Source of the DNA: an uncultured Flavobacteriaceae bacterium
GTDB taxonomy: Bacteria; Bacteroidota; Bacteroidia; Flavobacteriales; Flavobacteriaceae
Assembly (NCBI GenBank): GCA_947501845.1
Contig: CANMXP010000019.1
Span: 29,788 to 93,787, forward strand
Length of the DNA: 64,000 nucleotides
Direction: 5' to 3'
The notes below the pieces were generated by a model. It had not been told where the DNA came from, did no database searches, and saw only the letters and a program-made list of their open reading frames with translations. Position numbers and translations under genes: made by a program. Numbering within the stretch: the stretch's first letter is position 1; every line of letters starts with the position of its first letter. This document shows positions 27,873 to 37,053 of this stretch, piece after piece.

Positions 27873-28490
27873 ATGAAAACACCATATCAAAATATTTACA
27901 ACGTACTCCGCCTGAACCGATTCATTGTTTTGGCAGTCGTTATTGGAGCAGTTTTGACCTGTACCATCTCAGTAATTATGGTCATAAAACTTCACAAAGA
28001 ATCCATCAATAATGCCTTTGTGGTCAATTCGGATGGAAGTGTCATTCCCCTTAAAATGGTACAGCAAAATGAAAACTTAGAAGTAGAAGTATTATCACAT
28101 TTAGAACTGTTCCATACCTATTTCTACCACATCGATGCGAGCAATTATAAAAAGAACCTAGAGAAAGCTTTATGGTTGGGGAACAGTTCTGTAGATGCAT
28201 TGTACAGACAGAAAAAAGTTGATGGCGTTTACAACCGATTATTACAATATTCCTTAGTGCAAAAGGTACTGAAAATTGAATCGAAAATCGATATCCAAAA
28301 AGGACCATATCGATTTGAAACCACTCTGATTTTTGAAATCAATCGTGGGTCGATAATCGACATTTATGAATTGACTACATCTGGAAATATTATCCATGTG
28401 GATAGAAACTTTCCCAACAATACCCACGGACTATTGATAACCAACTTTTTTGAAAACAAACTAAAAAAACTTGAAAACTATGAAAATTGA
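27873..28490 (+). CDS. traK: conjugative transfer protein TraK (VirB8-like)
   Basis: This 205-residue bitopic protein has one N-terminal membrane helix (about 17-40) after the TPYQNIYNVLRLNRF segment that marks Bacteroides TraK. A periplasmic VirB8-like alpha/beta domain follows (RFETTLIFEINRG near 150). It would be an assembly factor of the transfer channel. It overlaps the start of traM. Confidence 0.88.
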   Translation: MKTPYQNIYNVLRLNRFIVLAVVIGAVLTCTISVIMVIKLHKESINNAFVVNSDGSVIPLKMVQQNENLEVEVLSHLELFHTYFYHIDASNYKKNLEKALWLGNSSVDALYRQKKVDGVYNRLLQYSLVQKVLKIESKIDIQKGPYRFETTLIFEINRGSIIDIYELTTSGNIIHVDRNFPNNTHGLLITNFFENKLKKLENYEN

Positions 28491-29409
28491 AAAGAATAAA
28501 ATCGTATTCGCAGCCATTATTTTATGTGTAGTACTGTTTATTGGTTCCTATGCTGTGATTGTATTGGGAGACGACGAAGAACCAACGATTGAAAACAATC
28601 AGATTCCAGTTCCAGAGTTGGGTGATGAGCAAAAGGAATATGATTCCAAATTAGAGGCTCTGGACGACCTAAAAGAAGAACGGGAGATAACTGTACCATC
28701 TATTTATCCGGACCACATGATAGATGATAAGGGGTACTTCAATCCCGATTACATGGAGTATGAAAAACAGCGTATTATTGATAGCATCTATAACAAAGGG
28801 CACATCAGTTATTCCGATAGAAGTTTTAGAAAACCCAAGGTCAAAATTGAAACAAATCTACTTCAGAAAGATTCTATTTCTAAGACAGCTATGAAAGAAG
28901 AGCGTATTGTCCCTAAAGAGTTAGGATTGGAACATCAACTGTTTTTTGCTTCAAATCCATTGGAAAATGAAAACCTCATTACTCAAAATACAGATGCTTT
29001 TATATATGTGCGAGTAAATGGTACACAAACAGTGCGAAACAACTATCGTTTGCAAATGCGATTGACCAAAGATGCGCTCATCAATGGCATTACCGTCCGA
29101 AGAAATACACCTATTTATGGTTTTGTAAGCTTTAAACCCAATCGGACCATAATAGAGATTGAAAACATCAATCACAAACCTATTAAACTAAACGCTTTTG
29201 ACCTTCAGGACGGAAGTGAGGGTATCTACATTGAAAATAGTTTTAGAGCTGAAGCTAGACAGGAAGTGGTCGGAGATATTGTGGATGATATCAATATCGC
29301 TGGAATGCCACAAGTAACCGGTATCAAAAGAATATTCCAAAGAAACAATCGTACGGTAAAAGTCACCGTAACCGATAATTACCAACTCATTTTAAAACCC
29401 ATATTATGA
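28471..29409 (+). CDS. traM: conjugative transposon protein TraM (VirB10-like)
   Basis: This 312-residue protein has an N-terminal membrane helix (IVFAAIILCVVLFIGSYAVIV) and a linker rich in Glu and Asp. The C-terminal domain (about 175-312) has LRMQMRLTKDALINGITVRRN-like strands and YGFVSFKPNRTIIEI, typical of TraM. The second ATG at 28480 is an equally good start. The traL gene usual between traK and traM is absent, because the two genes overlap directly. Confidence 0.87.
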   Translation: MKTMKIEKNKIVFAAIILCVVLFIGSYAVIVLGDDEEPTIENNQIPVPELGDEQKEYDSKLEALDDLKEEREITVPSIYPDHMIDDKGYFNPDYMEYEKQRIIDSIYNKGHISYSDRSFRKPKVKIETNLLQKDSISKTAMKEERIVPKELGLEHQLFFASNPLENENLITQNTDAFIYVRVNGTQTVRNNYRLQMRLTKDALINGITVRRNTPIYGFVSFKPNRTIIEIENINHKPIKLNAFDLQDGSEGIYIENSFRAEARQEVVGDIVDDINIAGMPQVTGIKRIFQRNNRTVKVTVTDNYQLILKPIL

Positions 29410-30188
29410 AAACTATAATCATAATCACAATAACACTATTCACAAACCTCATAGTTGCCCAACAAACACTGGATACTATTTACGCTAACGATAAAAAGAA
29501 TGTAGCCCTATTTTTTCCAGAACCCATTCGCCAGGGGATTACGGGAACATCCAATTTTGTTTTTACGTATAACCGAGAGAAAGAGCAATACTTTGGCTTG
29601 TTACAAGCTACTCCGGGTACCGAGAGCAATTTACTTGCGGTAACAAAAAATGGTCAGGTCTATTCCTATATTTTGAAATATAAGGAGCAGTTACCGAAGC
29701 TAAACTACTTCATTTCATTAAAAGAAAGTATTGGCAGTGAGCAACCTGTGATTTTAAAACAAAAGCCAATTTATCAGTCACCTAATAGGATAGACTATTT
29801 CAAAAAATTTAGTAATCATTTATTGAAATCAAATTCTGGTTCTATCACAACTAAGAGAAGAAAAGGCATCAAATTACAGTTGCAAAAGATGGTGTATAAT
29901 GCTTCTGAAGTTTATTTGGTATTAGGAATTAAGAACAAGTCCAAAATCGATTTTGAGATAGATTACTTAAATGTCTACAGGGTAAACGGAAACAAAAAGC
30001 GTAAGGCATCTTATCAGAAGCTTTTGGTACAACCAGTTTATAAACACGAAATGCCCAATACAATCAAAGTCAGTAAATCTCGCAGGTTTGTATATGTCTT
30101 GCCCAAATTTGTGTTAGGTGATAATGAGAAATTAGAGATTGAGGTGAAAGAGCTAAAGGGAAGTAGGAAGATTGTTTTAAAGAATTAA
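29406..30188 (+). CDS. traN: conjugative transfer protein TraN (DUF4138, VirB9-like)
   Basis: This 260-residue exported protein (signal TIIIITITLFTNLIVAQQ) has the DUF4138 opening LDTIYANDKKNVALFFPEPI and strand-rich middle and end segments (LVLGIKNKSKIDFEIDYLNV). TraN is a periplasmic/outer-membrane VirB9-like part of the transfer channel. It overlaps traM by 4 bp (ATGA). The operon stops here: traO, a relaxase and a coupling protein are all missing. A 16-bp AT-rich palindrome (CAAAAACTAGTTTTTG, 30196-30211) follows the stop. Confidence 0.85.
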   Translation: MKTIIIITITLFTNLIVAQQTLDTIYANDKKNVALFFPEPIRQGITGTSNFVFTYNREKEQYFGLLQATPGTESNLLAVTKNGQVYSYILKYKEQLPKLNYFISLKESIGSEQPVILKQKPIYQSPNRIDYFKKFSNHLLKSNSGSITTKRRKGIKLQLQKMVYNASEVYLVLGIKNKSKIDFEIDYLNVYRVNGNKKRKASYQKLLVQPVYKHEMPNTIKVSKSRRFVYVLPKFVLGDNEKLEIEVKELKGSRKIVLKN

Positions 30189-30291
30189 AAAAATCCAAAA
30201 ACTAGTTTTTGTTGTATATACCTAAAAGAAAACAATCTATACAACTTTTATGTACTAAATCGTAAGTAGATTGTAATTTACAACTGCTTCT

Positions 30292-31140
30292 ATGAACGAT
30301 AAACTAAATACATCCAGTTTAAAATATAAAGTACGACCATTAAAACGAAAAGAATTAGAACCTTTTGTTAAACGCATTTCCTATATAGAAAATGAGACTA
30401 TTGAACCCCAGTCTCACCTGCTTCCTCCACTTGATACCATTGGGCTCACCTTTTTTTTTGGAGACCACATGAAAACGGAACATAAACAAGAAACAGTACT
30501 TCTTCCTAAAAGAGCTTATATCGCAGGAATTATAACAAAAGAAGATGTTTCAATAGTGCATCAGGGAATTGTCAAGCAGATTTTTGTAAAATTTACTCCC
30601 ACGGGTTTTTATCGCCTATTCCATAAAGATGGAAGTGACTTCACGAATAAACCTCCTTCTGATTTTTCCACCATAGATGCGCAGATATTGGAAAGTGAAC
30701 TGGAGAAATGCCCAAAAGAAATAGAGCCTATACAAGAGCATATTGAAAACTACTTGCTCTCCAAAATACCTACAGCACTTCCAGAAATACCTCTTATAAA
30801 CATGGTCATAGAATTAATGCAAGAAGATATAACTGGTAGAAGGAACATAGAAGATATTTGTGAGAAAGTAGGGGTGAACCAGCGTTACCTTTTCCGCTTA
30901 TTCAAAAAGGTTATAGGAATCTCTCCAAAAAAATACTACAAAACATTACAGTGGAATACCATCATGAGCACCATCAATCAGAATGAAGAAGAATCGTTAA
31001 CAAAAATGGCATTAGAATGCGGGTTTTATGACCATCCATCTTTCACTAGAGAATTCAAAAAATTTATGGGAGTATCCCCAAGTAAGTTTATTAATAATGA
31101 CATTCAATTAGCCGAACTAGCCTTAAAAAGAAATAGTTAA
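30292..31140 (+). CDS. AraC-family regulator (copy 1 of paralogous pair)
   Basis: This 282-residue regulator has an N-terminal sensing domain of the DUF6597 type (FVKRISYIENETIEPQ, PPLDTIGLTFFFGD) and a C-terminal AraC helix-turn-helix domain (about 185-270: VNQRYLFRLFKKVIGISPKK, ECGFYDHPSFTREFKKFMG). It is a close paralog of the protein at 33908-34738, with most motifs identical. Both genes are followed by the motif containing GTCCATTTTGTACAAGACTT, which precedes a secreted or lipoprotein gene, so that motif is a good candidate target. The inducing signal is unknown. Confidence 0.92.
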   Translation: MNDKLNTSSLKYKVRPLKRKELEPFVKRISYIENETIEPQSHLLPPLDTIGLTFFFGDHMKTEHKQETVLLPKRAYIAGIITKEDVSIVHQGIVKQIFVKFTPTGFYRLFHKDGSDFTNKPPSDFSTIDAQILESELEKCPKEIEPIQEHIENYLLSKIPTALPEIPLINMVIELMQEDITGRRNIEDICEKVGVNQRYLFRLFKKVIGISPKKYYKTLQWNTIMSTINQNEEESLTKMALECGFYDHPSFTREFKKFMGVSPSKFINNDIQLAELALKRNS

Positions 31141-31241
31141 TACCATTCTAGGGTATTCAAACTACAATATATTACCATGGAATATTGGTAATCTTCACTA
31201 TTGGAAATATCACTATTAGTTTTCCTGTTTTTTTTAGTCAG

Positions 31242-31262
31242 TGTCCATTTTGTACAAGACTT
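31242..31262 (+). promoter_or_regulatory. shared upstream motif, copy 1
   Basis: GTCCATTTTGTACAAGACTT (31243-31262, preceded by T) lies 58 bp before the start of the 185-residue gene and just after AraC copy 1. It recurs at 34849 and 52904, with weaker similarity continuing another 35-40 bp (an ACTAGATTT- or CCGATTCATT-like tail). It is probably an activator site or part of a promoter. Confidence 0.6.
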
Positions 31263-31320
31263 AGCTAATAATTACAACTAGATTTACTGGTTAGTTTAAA
31301 AGTAAAAAAAGGACTAATAA

Positions 31321-31878
31321 ATGCAGTTAGAAATAGATAGAATCAACATAAAAATATTGCCTTTTTTAATATGTATGATAAGTGTTTTTTATCTGCAAGG
31401 TCAGGACGTCGAAAGTGTTAGTGAAACCTCAAAAAAGTTTCAATTCAATTTTTATTTAAGTCCTGCTGCTTTTGGTAGTCAAGGTGTGGCATTCCCCCTT
31501 ATGATGACTAAGTTTTTACCAAGTGTAGAATATAGCATTACAAAAAAAATATCGGCATATGCGTCACCAGGAATTACTGCAGGAGTAGCACCAGGTGTTA
31601 TTTTACATTTTGAAACAGGACTAGTATTTAAAGGTTTCACAGTAGATTATAGTACCAATTCATTCATAAATCTAGTAAAAGAAGATGAAGACGATGATGA
31701 CAAAGCAAAACGAACAGCCAGTAATGGTAATATCAATTTGGGATTCAAGTTTAGATTAAAAAAAAATGGAACATTGTTATGGTTAAAATTAGGTAAAAGT
31801 ATTTCAGAAAAAGGATTTGATGGCGTACATCCAATTTGGAATGGAAATCACTTAGAAATTAGAATATTAATGCCCTAG
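31321..31878 (+). CDS. hypothetical exported beta-rich protein
   Basis: This 185-residue protein has a signal peptide (KILPFLICMISVFYLQGQ). The body alternates short amphipathic strands (FQFNFYLSPAAFG, KISAYASPGITAG, GNINLGFKFRLKK), as small outer-membrane barrels do, with an acidic loop EDEDDDDK near 121. I do not recognise a family. The shared AraC-linked motif 58 bp upstream suggests it is controlled by the adjacent regulator. Confidence 0.7.
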   Translation: MQLEIDRINIKILPFLICMISVFYLQGQDVESVSETSKKFQFNFYLSPAAFGSQGVAFPLMMTKFLPSVEYSITKKISAYASPGITAGVAPGVILHFETGLVFKGFTVDYSTNSFINLVKEDEDDDDKAKRTASNGNINLGFKFRLKKNGTLLWLKLGKSISEKGFDGVHPIWNGNHLEIRILMP

Positions 31879-32013
31879 CTATATATGAGTTAAACAAGAG
31901 GAAATCTTGTGCTTAAGGATTAAAATAAGAAAAGAATGATTTAAAAACGAAACGCAAGTTTTTATAAAAAAGATAAACCCAAATCAACTGTATACAACTT
32001 AAAATAAAATGTT

Positions 32014-33837
32014 ATGAATGCTAAAACAATTATTAACCTAGTATGGTTTGCGTGCATAAGCACATTATATGCGCAAACACAAAGACCAGTAGGTATTAAT
32101 TTAATAGGTGTTAACTACTACTCCATTGAATATGTATTTACCGATGCCTTTAAACAATCAAGAGCATGGGTAGTACATGAGCCAATACCCGGAGCAGCAT
32201 GGAATAGTGGTGTAGAAATACCTGTAGACGAAAACGGATATCCAACTGTAATCCCTTATGATAATGGTATAGACCCGCCACAAATTGCCAGAGCTATATT
32301 ATTTACAGATTCTAATGGGCATAATCCATCAGGAATGCATAGATTAATTGTTTCTGGTAGTGGACAGGTTAGTGTAAGACAAGATACATCTAATGCCATA
32401 ACTACATATACAACACCTGTTGATGTTCTAGTTCCAGTAGATGCTTCGCATGGCAGAGTTTTAATTGAAATTGAAGAGTCATTACAAAGTGACCCTATTA
32501 ATGATATTAAGTTCATTCTGCCAGATTATGTTGATACTTATGAAAACCAACAATTTACTACGGAAATACTTGATTTTATTGATGATTTTCAGACCATAAG
32601 ATTTATGGATTGGTCTGAAACTAATTTCTCTGAAAACGAAATTTGGAGCGAACGAACACAAAAAGATAATGCATCTCAAGCTACTGAAAAAGGAGTCGCT
32701 TGGGAACATGTTATTGATTTATGTAATACAGCTCAAAAGAATGCTTGGATAAATATTCCCCATAGAGCAAACGATGATTACATAACCGAATTGGCAACCC
32801 TTTTTAGGGATAACTTAAACCCTAACCTTAAAATTTATTTGGAATATAGTAATGAAGTATGGAATACAAATTTTACTCAAACACATGAAGTAGGCGTATT
32901 TGCCCAAAATTTAGGATATACAGGACAACTTTTGGAACGTTCGCGCAAATATACCGCAAAACGCTCCGCAGATATATTTCATACGTTCGAAACCGTATTT
33001 CAAGGAGGTGAAAGATTAGTAAAAGTTATTCCTGGTTGGGCTGGTAGTGCCTTTCATAACAACCAACTATTGACGTTTTTCAATGACCCGTTATATAATC
33101 CAAATATGGTAACGGCAGATGCGTTGGCAATAGCCCCGTATTTCGGCAATGGCATAGGCAATACGATTGGCAATAACGGACAAATAGACACAATTACAGT
33201 TTCCGAAATTTTAGACCTATTAGAAGACGAATTAACAACGGCCTATAATAGAATGGACCAAAATAAAGATATTACCGATGCCTATAATTTAGACCTTATT
33301 GCTTACGAAGCAGGTCAGCATTTGGTGGCTCAAGGCGCATATCAACAAAACAATACATTAACGGCAAAACTTACCCAAGCCAATAGAGATGACAGGATTG
33401 AAGATATGTATTGTAAATATGCCAACTATTGGTATGAAACCACACAAGGAGGGTTGCTTTCTTTTTTCTCTTCGCATCAGCCTTACGGTAGGTTTGGTAG
33501 TTGGGGAATAAAAGAATATATGGATGAAGAGCACACTCCAAAATATGACGCTATAACCAGTTGTGTATTTAATTACAATACACTTTCAATACCACCAGCT
33601 ACAACTACAACAAATTCATCATTTAAAATATATCCCAATCCAGCTTTTGAAACAATCAACATTTCAAATGACAATGATGTAAAGTCCTTAGAACTTTATA
33701 CCATGGCAGGCAGGCAGGTGCTTAAAGCTGAAGATACCAATACTATAAATATAGAAAACCTCACATCTGGATTGTTTCTGCTTAAAGTAGTGGACATTGG
33801 AGGAGCAATAAAGTTTAATAAGATTATTGTAAAATAA
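32014..33837 (+). CDS. secreted clan GH-A-like protein with T9SS sorting domain
   Basis: This 607-residue protein has a signal peptide (cleavage after LYAQ), a beta-rich N-terminal module (about 25-180), a TIM-barrel-like centre (about 185-525) and a type IX C-terminal sorting domain (FKIYPNPAFETINIS to FNKIIVK). LEYSNEVWN (about 282) fits the Asn-Glu acid/base motif of clan GH-A glycosidases, and LIAYEAGQH (about 431) fits the nucleophile strand. Substrate and family number cannot be read from the sequence. It is probably exported to the cell surface or medium. Confidence 0.75.
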   Translation: MNAKTIINLVWFACISTLYAQTQRPVGINLIGVNYYSIEYVFTDAFKQSRAWVVHEPIPGAAWNSGVEIPVDENGYPTVIPYDNGIDPPQIARAILFTDSNGHNPSGMHRLIVSGSGQVSVRQDTSNAITTYTTPVDVLVPVDASHGRVLIEIEESLQSDPINDIKFILPDYVDTYENQQFTTEILDFIDDFQTIRFMDWSETNFSENEIWSERTQKDNASQATEKGVAWEHVIDLCNTAQKNAWINIPHRANDDYITELATLFRDNLNPNLKIYLEYSNEVWNTNFTQTHEVGVFAQNLGYTGQLLERSRKYTAKRSADIFHTFETVFQGGERLVKVIPGWAGSAFHNNQLLTFFNDPLYNPNMVTADALAIAPYFGNGIGNTIGNNGQIDTITVSEILDLLEDELTTAYNRMDQNKDITDAYNLDLIAYEAGQHLVAQGAYQQNNTLTAKLTQANRDDRIEDMYCKYANYWYETTQGGLLSFFSSHQPYGRFGSWGIKEYMDEEHTPKYDAITSCVFNYNTLSIPPATTTTNSSFKIYPNPAFETINISNDNDVKSLELYTMAGRQVLKAEDTNTINIENLTSGLFLLKVVDIGGAIKFNKIIVK

Positions 33838-33907
33838 TATGACGGACATCAAATAATTCAATCAAATGAATCCATTAATATAAAATCAAATAATAGACCG
33901 GAGAAAC

Positions 33908-34738
33908 ATGTCAAATCTTAAATTTTCCATCCTACCAATACAAGAAAAAGCTTTAACACCCTTTGTAAAGCGTATATCTTATATAGAAAATGAAACTAAG
34001 GAGCCCCAGTTACACCCTATACCTCCCTTAGATACAACTGGGCTCACTTTTTTCTTTGGAGACTTAATGCGAAATGTATATGACCAAAAAAACGAGCCTT
34101 TGCCAAAAAGAGCTTATGTATTGGGAATAACAACAAAAGGTGGTGTTTCAATAGTGCATCAAGGTACTGTTAAGCAACTTTTTATTGAGTTCACGCCTAC
34201 GGGATTTTATCGCTTGTTCCATAAAGAAGGAAGTAATTTCACTAATCATCCTCCAGCAGATTTTTCTACTATAGATGCACAAATATTGGAAAAGGAATTA
34301 GAAAATTGTCCCAGAGATATAAAAAGCATACAAGAAGTTTTTGAAAATTATCTATTGAGTATAATACCTACTGCTCTACCAGAAATCCCTTTAATAGATG
34401 TTATTGTAGAGTTGATGCAAACAGATATTGTGGGCAAAAGAAGTGTAGAAGAGATTAGTGAAAAAATTGGAGTACATCAAAAGTATCTTTTTCGCTTATT
34501 TAAAAAAGTAATAGGTATTTCTCCTAAAAAATACTACCGAACATTACAATGGAATACCATTATGACTAGTATCAATCAAAATGAAGAAGAAACGTTAACC
34601 AAATTGGCATTGGAATGTGGATTTTATGACCACCCATCTTTTACAAAAGAATTTAAGAAGTTCATGCAAATTTCTCCAAGCGAGTTTATAAATGGAGATG
34701 TTAGTTTAACGGAAATGGTTCTTAAGCATAATTCTTAA
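33908..34738 (+). CDS. AraC-family regulator (copy 2 of paralogous pair)
   Basis: This 276-residue paralog of the regulator at 30292-31140 has the same domain order: the DUF6597-like sensor opens FVKRISYIENETKEPQ, and the AraC DNA-binding domain contains HQKYLFRLFKKVIGISPKK and ECGFYDHPSFTKEFKKFM. Differences are spread along the length, so the duplication is not very recent. It is again followed by the shared motif (34849-34869) and then a lipoprotein gene. This repeats the regulator-motif-target arrangement of copy 1. Confidence 0.92.
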   Translation: MSNLKFSILPIQEKALTPFVKRISYIENETKEPQLHPIPPLDTTGLTFFFGDLMRNVYDQKNEPLPKRAYVLGITTKGGVSIVHQGTVKQLFIEFTPTGFYRLFHKEGSNFTNHPPADFSTIDAQILEKELENCPRDIKSIQEVFENYLLSIIPTALPEIPLIDVIVELMQTDIVGKRSVEEISEKIGVHQKYLFRLFKKVIGISPKKYYRTLQWNTIMTSINQNEEETLTKLALECGFYDHPSFTKEFKKFMQISPSEFINGDVSLTEMVLKHNS

Positions 34739-34848
34739 TAATAAAGAGTAATACTTAATAGTATTAAGAAGGCTTAAATAAGCAACAACAATACCTCCAA
34801 GTAGAAATTTTAAGCACTTCAATAATTTTATTTAGAATTAATCTACTA

Positions 34849-34869
34849 TGTCCATTTTGTACAAGACTT
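34849..34869 (+). promoter_or_regulatory. shared upstream motif, copy 2
   Basis: This is an exact copy of the 31242-31262 motif, 52 bp before the start of the collagen-like lipoprotein gene and after AraC copy 2. The tail here reads GATTAGTTTAGCCGATTCAT, close to the tail of copy 3. Confidence 0.62.
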
Positions 34870-34921
34870 GCTTGATTTTCATGATTAGTTTAGCCGATTC
34901 ATTTTAAAAGAATATAAAATT

Positions 34922-35542
34922 ATGAAAGCAACAAAGAACTTAATCAAATTAGTAATGGTACTTATGGTGTCAATGTCAATTTTTTCATGCTCAGATGGCG
35001 AAGATGGTGCTACAGGACCAGCTGGTCCAGCAGGAGTTGACGGTACAGATGGTCAAGATGGCGCACCGGGTACGGCCAATGTTATTTTTTCTGATTGGAT
35101 TCAACAGGGGTTTGGTGACGAGCCTTTAGAAACTCACTCGAGTAGTTTTGACATTGAGGCTCCTGAAATAACCCAAAAAGTATTAGACCAGGGAGTTGTT
35201 TTGGTATTTGGACGAAGATTAGTTACTGTGGCTGAAGATGTACAGATTACTAATTATCAATTACCCTATACTGCTTATATAAACATATCCGCAACTATAC
35301 AATATCGTCATACAATTACTCCTCCAAACGGAGAAAAAGCTGTAGGGACAATCACCATCAATGCAAGGGAAGTGAATAATAATGACTTGGAAGACAATGC
35401 AACTTTTATTAATGAATATCGATACGTTATAATACCTGGTGGAGCTCCAGTAGCACCGTCTTCTTCTGGAAAATCATCAAGTACAGACTATTCTAAAATG
35501 TCATACGAGGAAATCAAATCTGAATTAAATATTTCAGAGTAA
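34922..35542 (+). CDS. lipoprotein with short collagen-like repeat
   Basis: This 206-residue lipoprotein (lipobox SIFSCS, Cys about 22) is followed by a Gly-X-Y run (GEDGATGPAGPAGVDGTDGQ and on to about residue 55). A globular beta-rich domain follows (about 58-170), then a Ser/Lys-rich tail. Such short collagen-like stretches after the lipid anchor are common in flavobacterial surface proteins and may form a trimeric stalk. The shared motif lies upstream and an intrinsic terminator downstream. The function is unknown. Confidence 0.8.
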   Translation: MKATKNLIKLVMVLMVSMSIFSCSDGEDGATGPAGPAGVDGTDGQDGAPGTANVIFSDWIQQGFGDEPLETHSSSFDIEAPEITQKVLDQGVVLVFGRRLVTVAEDVQITNYQLPYTAYINISATIQYRHTITPPNGEKAVGTITINAREVNNNDLEDNATFINEYRYVIIPGGAPVAPSSSGKSSSTDYSKMSYEEIKSELNISE

Positions 35543-35585
35543 AATTTGTAAATGTTCCCCCCAAATTTTACAGTTAAAAACTTTT

Positions 35586-35619
35586 CCCCTCATGAGGCTT
35601 TGCTCCGCGAGGGGTTTTT
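35586..35619 (+). terminator. rho-independent terminator
   Basis: CCCCTC (35586-35591) pairs with GAGGGG (35609-35614), with partial further pairing in the loop, and five T residues follow. It separates the collagen-like lipoprotein gene from the kelch array. Confidence 0.8.
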
Positions 35620-35702
35620 ATTCTCTAATATTTGTCGAACCTAGACAATATAGCAACCGAAAACAGCAATAGCATAACCATAACCTATTTAAAAAAAATA
35701 CA

Positions 35703-37001
35703 ATGAAAACAATCAAAACTATTAAATATTTAAGTCTTGTCTTTTTTGTTTTTGTTACTTCATGTGGAAGTGACGACAATAACGCTCCGGATCCAGTTTC
35801 AGAACCTGACCCAGTAACAAATCCAGACCCTGTAGAAGAAAATAAATCTCCTGAAACCTTTAATCTTATTGCGCTTGCAGATGGGGAGGTAGATGCTGAT
35901 ATAAAACCAACTTTTAGTTGGGAAGTGGCAAATGACCCTGATGGTGATGCGGTGACTTATGACTTGTATCTTGATTCTAAAAATCCTCCAGAAACCTTAT
36001 ATAGTGAAAACATAAATACTACCAACCTTGAAACAACAGAGCGCTTAGGATTATTAAAAAATTATCATTGGAAAGTAGTGGCAAAAGATGATAAAGGAGC
36101 GAGTACAGAAAGTGCAATACACAGCTTTATCACACGAGATTTACAAATGCCAAATGAACCTATAACCTTAAATGCAGAATTTAGGACAAGACGCAGAGCA
36201 TCTGTTGTAGAATTTGAGGATAAATTATGGGTCATTGGTGGGAATACAGATGATTTCTCCGATTTAAATGATATTTGGCAAAGTGAAGATGGGATTAAGT
36301 GGGAACAAGTAACAGATGAAGCTCCATTCTCTGGTAGGCGCGAACATACCTCTGTTGTTTTTGATGATAAAATATGGGTTATCGGTGGGTATAATGGAGA
36401 TGAATACTTAAATGATGTATGGTACAGTAACGATGGTCAAAATTGGACGCAAGCGGCTGCAACTGCTCAATTTTCAGGAAGAGGCAGACATACATCTGTG
36501 GTCTACAATAATAAAATCTGGGTCATTGGTGGGTATAATGGCACTAATAACAATGAGGTTTGGTCTAGTGAAGACGGAATAACCTGGGCGGAAACCAAAC
36601 CTGTAACTTCAATTTTTTCAGAAAGGTCACTTCATACCTCTGTAGTATTTGATGATAAATTATGGGTAATTGCAGGAACAGATGATACCCGTCAAAATGA
36701 TGTATGGTATACAGAAGATGGAGAAAATTGGACAGAAGTCATTTCTTCAGCTCCATTTGCTAAAAGAATCAGGCATACTTCAGTAGTATATGATAATAGA
36801 ATTTGGCTGCTTGGTGGCGCAGCGCCTAGTAGCCTAAATGATGTTTGGTATAGCACCAATGGTACCGAATGGAAACAATTCACGAACAATGCACCTTTTT
36901 CCAAGAGATTCGACCACATTTCAACGGTATTCAAAGAAAAGATTTGGGTAATTGGTGGATATGATGGGAGTTACCTAAATGATGTTTGGGCATTTGAATA
37001 A
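35703..37001 (+). CDS. kelch-type six-bladed propeller lipoprotein 1
   Basis: This 432-residue lipoprotein (lipobox FVTSCGSDD) is the first of six tandem paralogs. It has a low-complexity Pro/Glu linker, a fibronectin III-like domain (about 45-148, with PTFSWEVANDPDGDAVTYDL) and six repeats of about 47 residues (about 150-432). The repeat consensus is FSGRREHTSVVFDDKIWVIGG, then YLNDVWYSEDG and NWTQ. This is a kelch/galactose-oxidase-like beta-propeller pattern. It is probably surface-exposed and binds a ligand, with no catalytic motif visible. Confidence 0.88.
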   Translation: MKTIKTIKYLSLVFFVFVTSCGSDDNNAPDPVSEPDPVTNPDPVEENKSPETFNLIALADGEVDADIKPTFSWEVANDPDGDAVTYDLYLDSKNPPETLYSENINTTNLETTERLGLLKNYHWKVVAKDDKGASTESAIHSFITRDLQMPNEPITLNAEFRTRRRASVVEFEDKLWVIGGNTDDFSDLNDIWQSEDGIKWEQVTDEAPFSGRREHTSVVFDDKIWVIGGYNGDEYLNDVWYSNDGQNWTQAAATAQFSGRGRHTSVVYNNKIWVIGGYNGTNNNEVWSSEDGITWAETKPVTSIFSERSLHTSVVFDDKLWVIAGTDDTRQNDVWYTEDGENWTEVISSAPFAKRIRHTSVVYDNRIWLLGGAAPSSLNDVWYSTNGTEWKQFTNNAPFSKRFDHISTVFKEKIWVIGGYDGSYLNDVWAFE

Positions 37002-37053
37002 TCAACAAATGATTCCATTGGGGTTCTTAAAATATAATCAAAAAAATAAAACG

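Noticed and set aside
36979..37053. N-terminal extension of kelch lipoprotein 2
   Set aside because: It overlaps the previous gene's end and places 25 residues before a perfect lipoprotein signal. The aligned start at 37054 is preferred.
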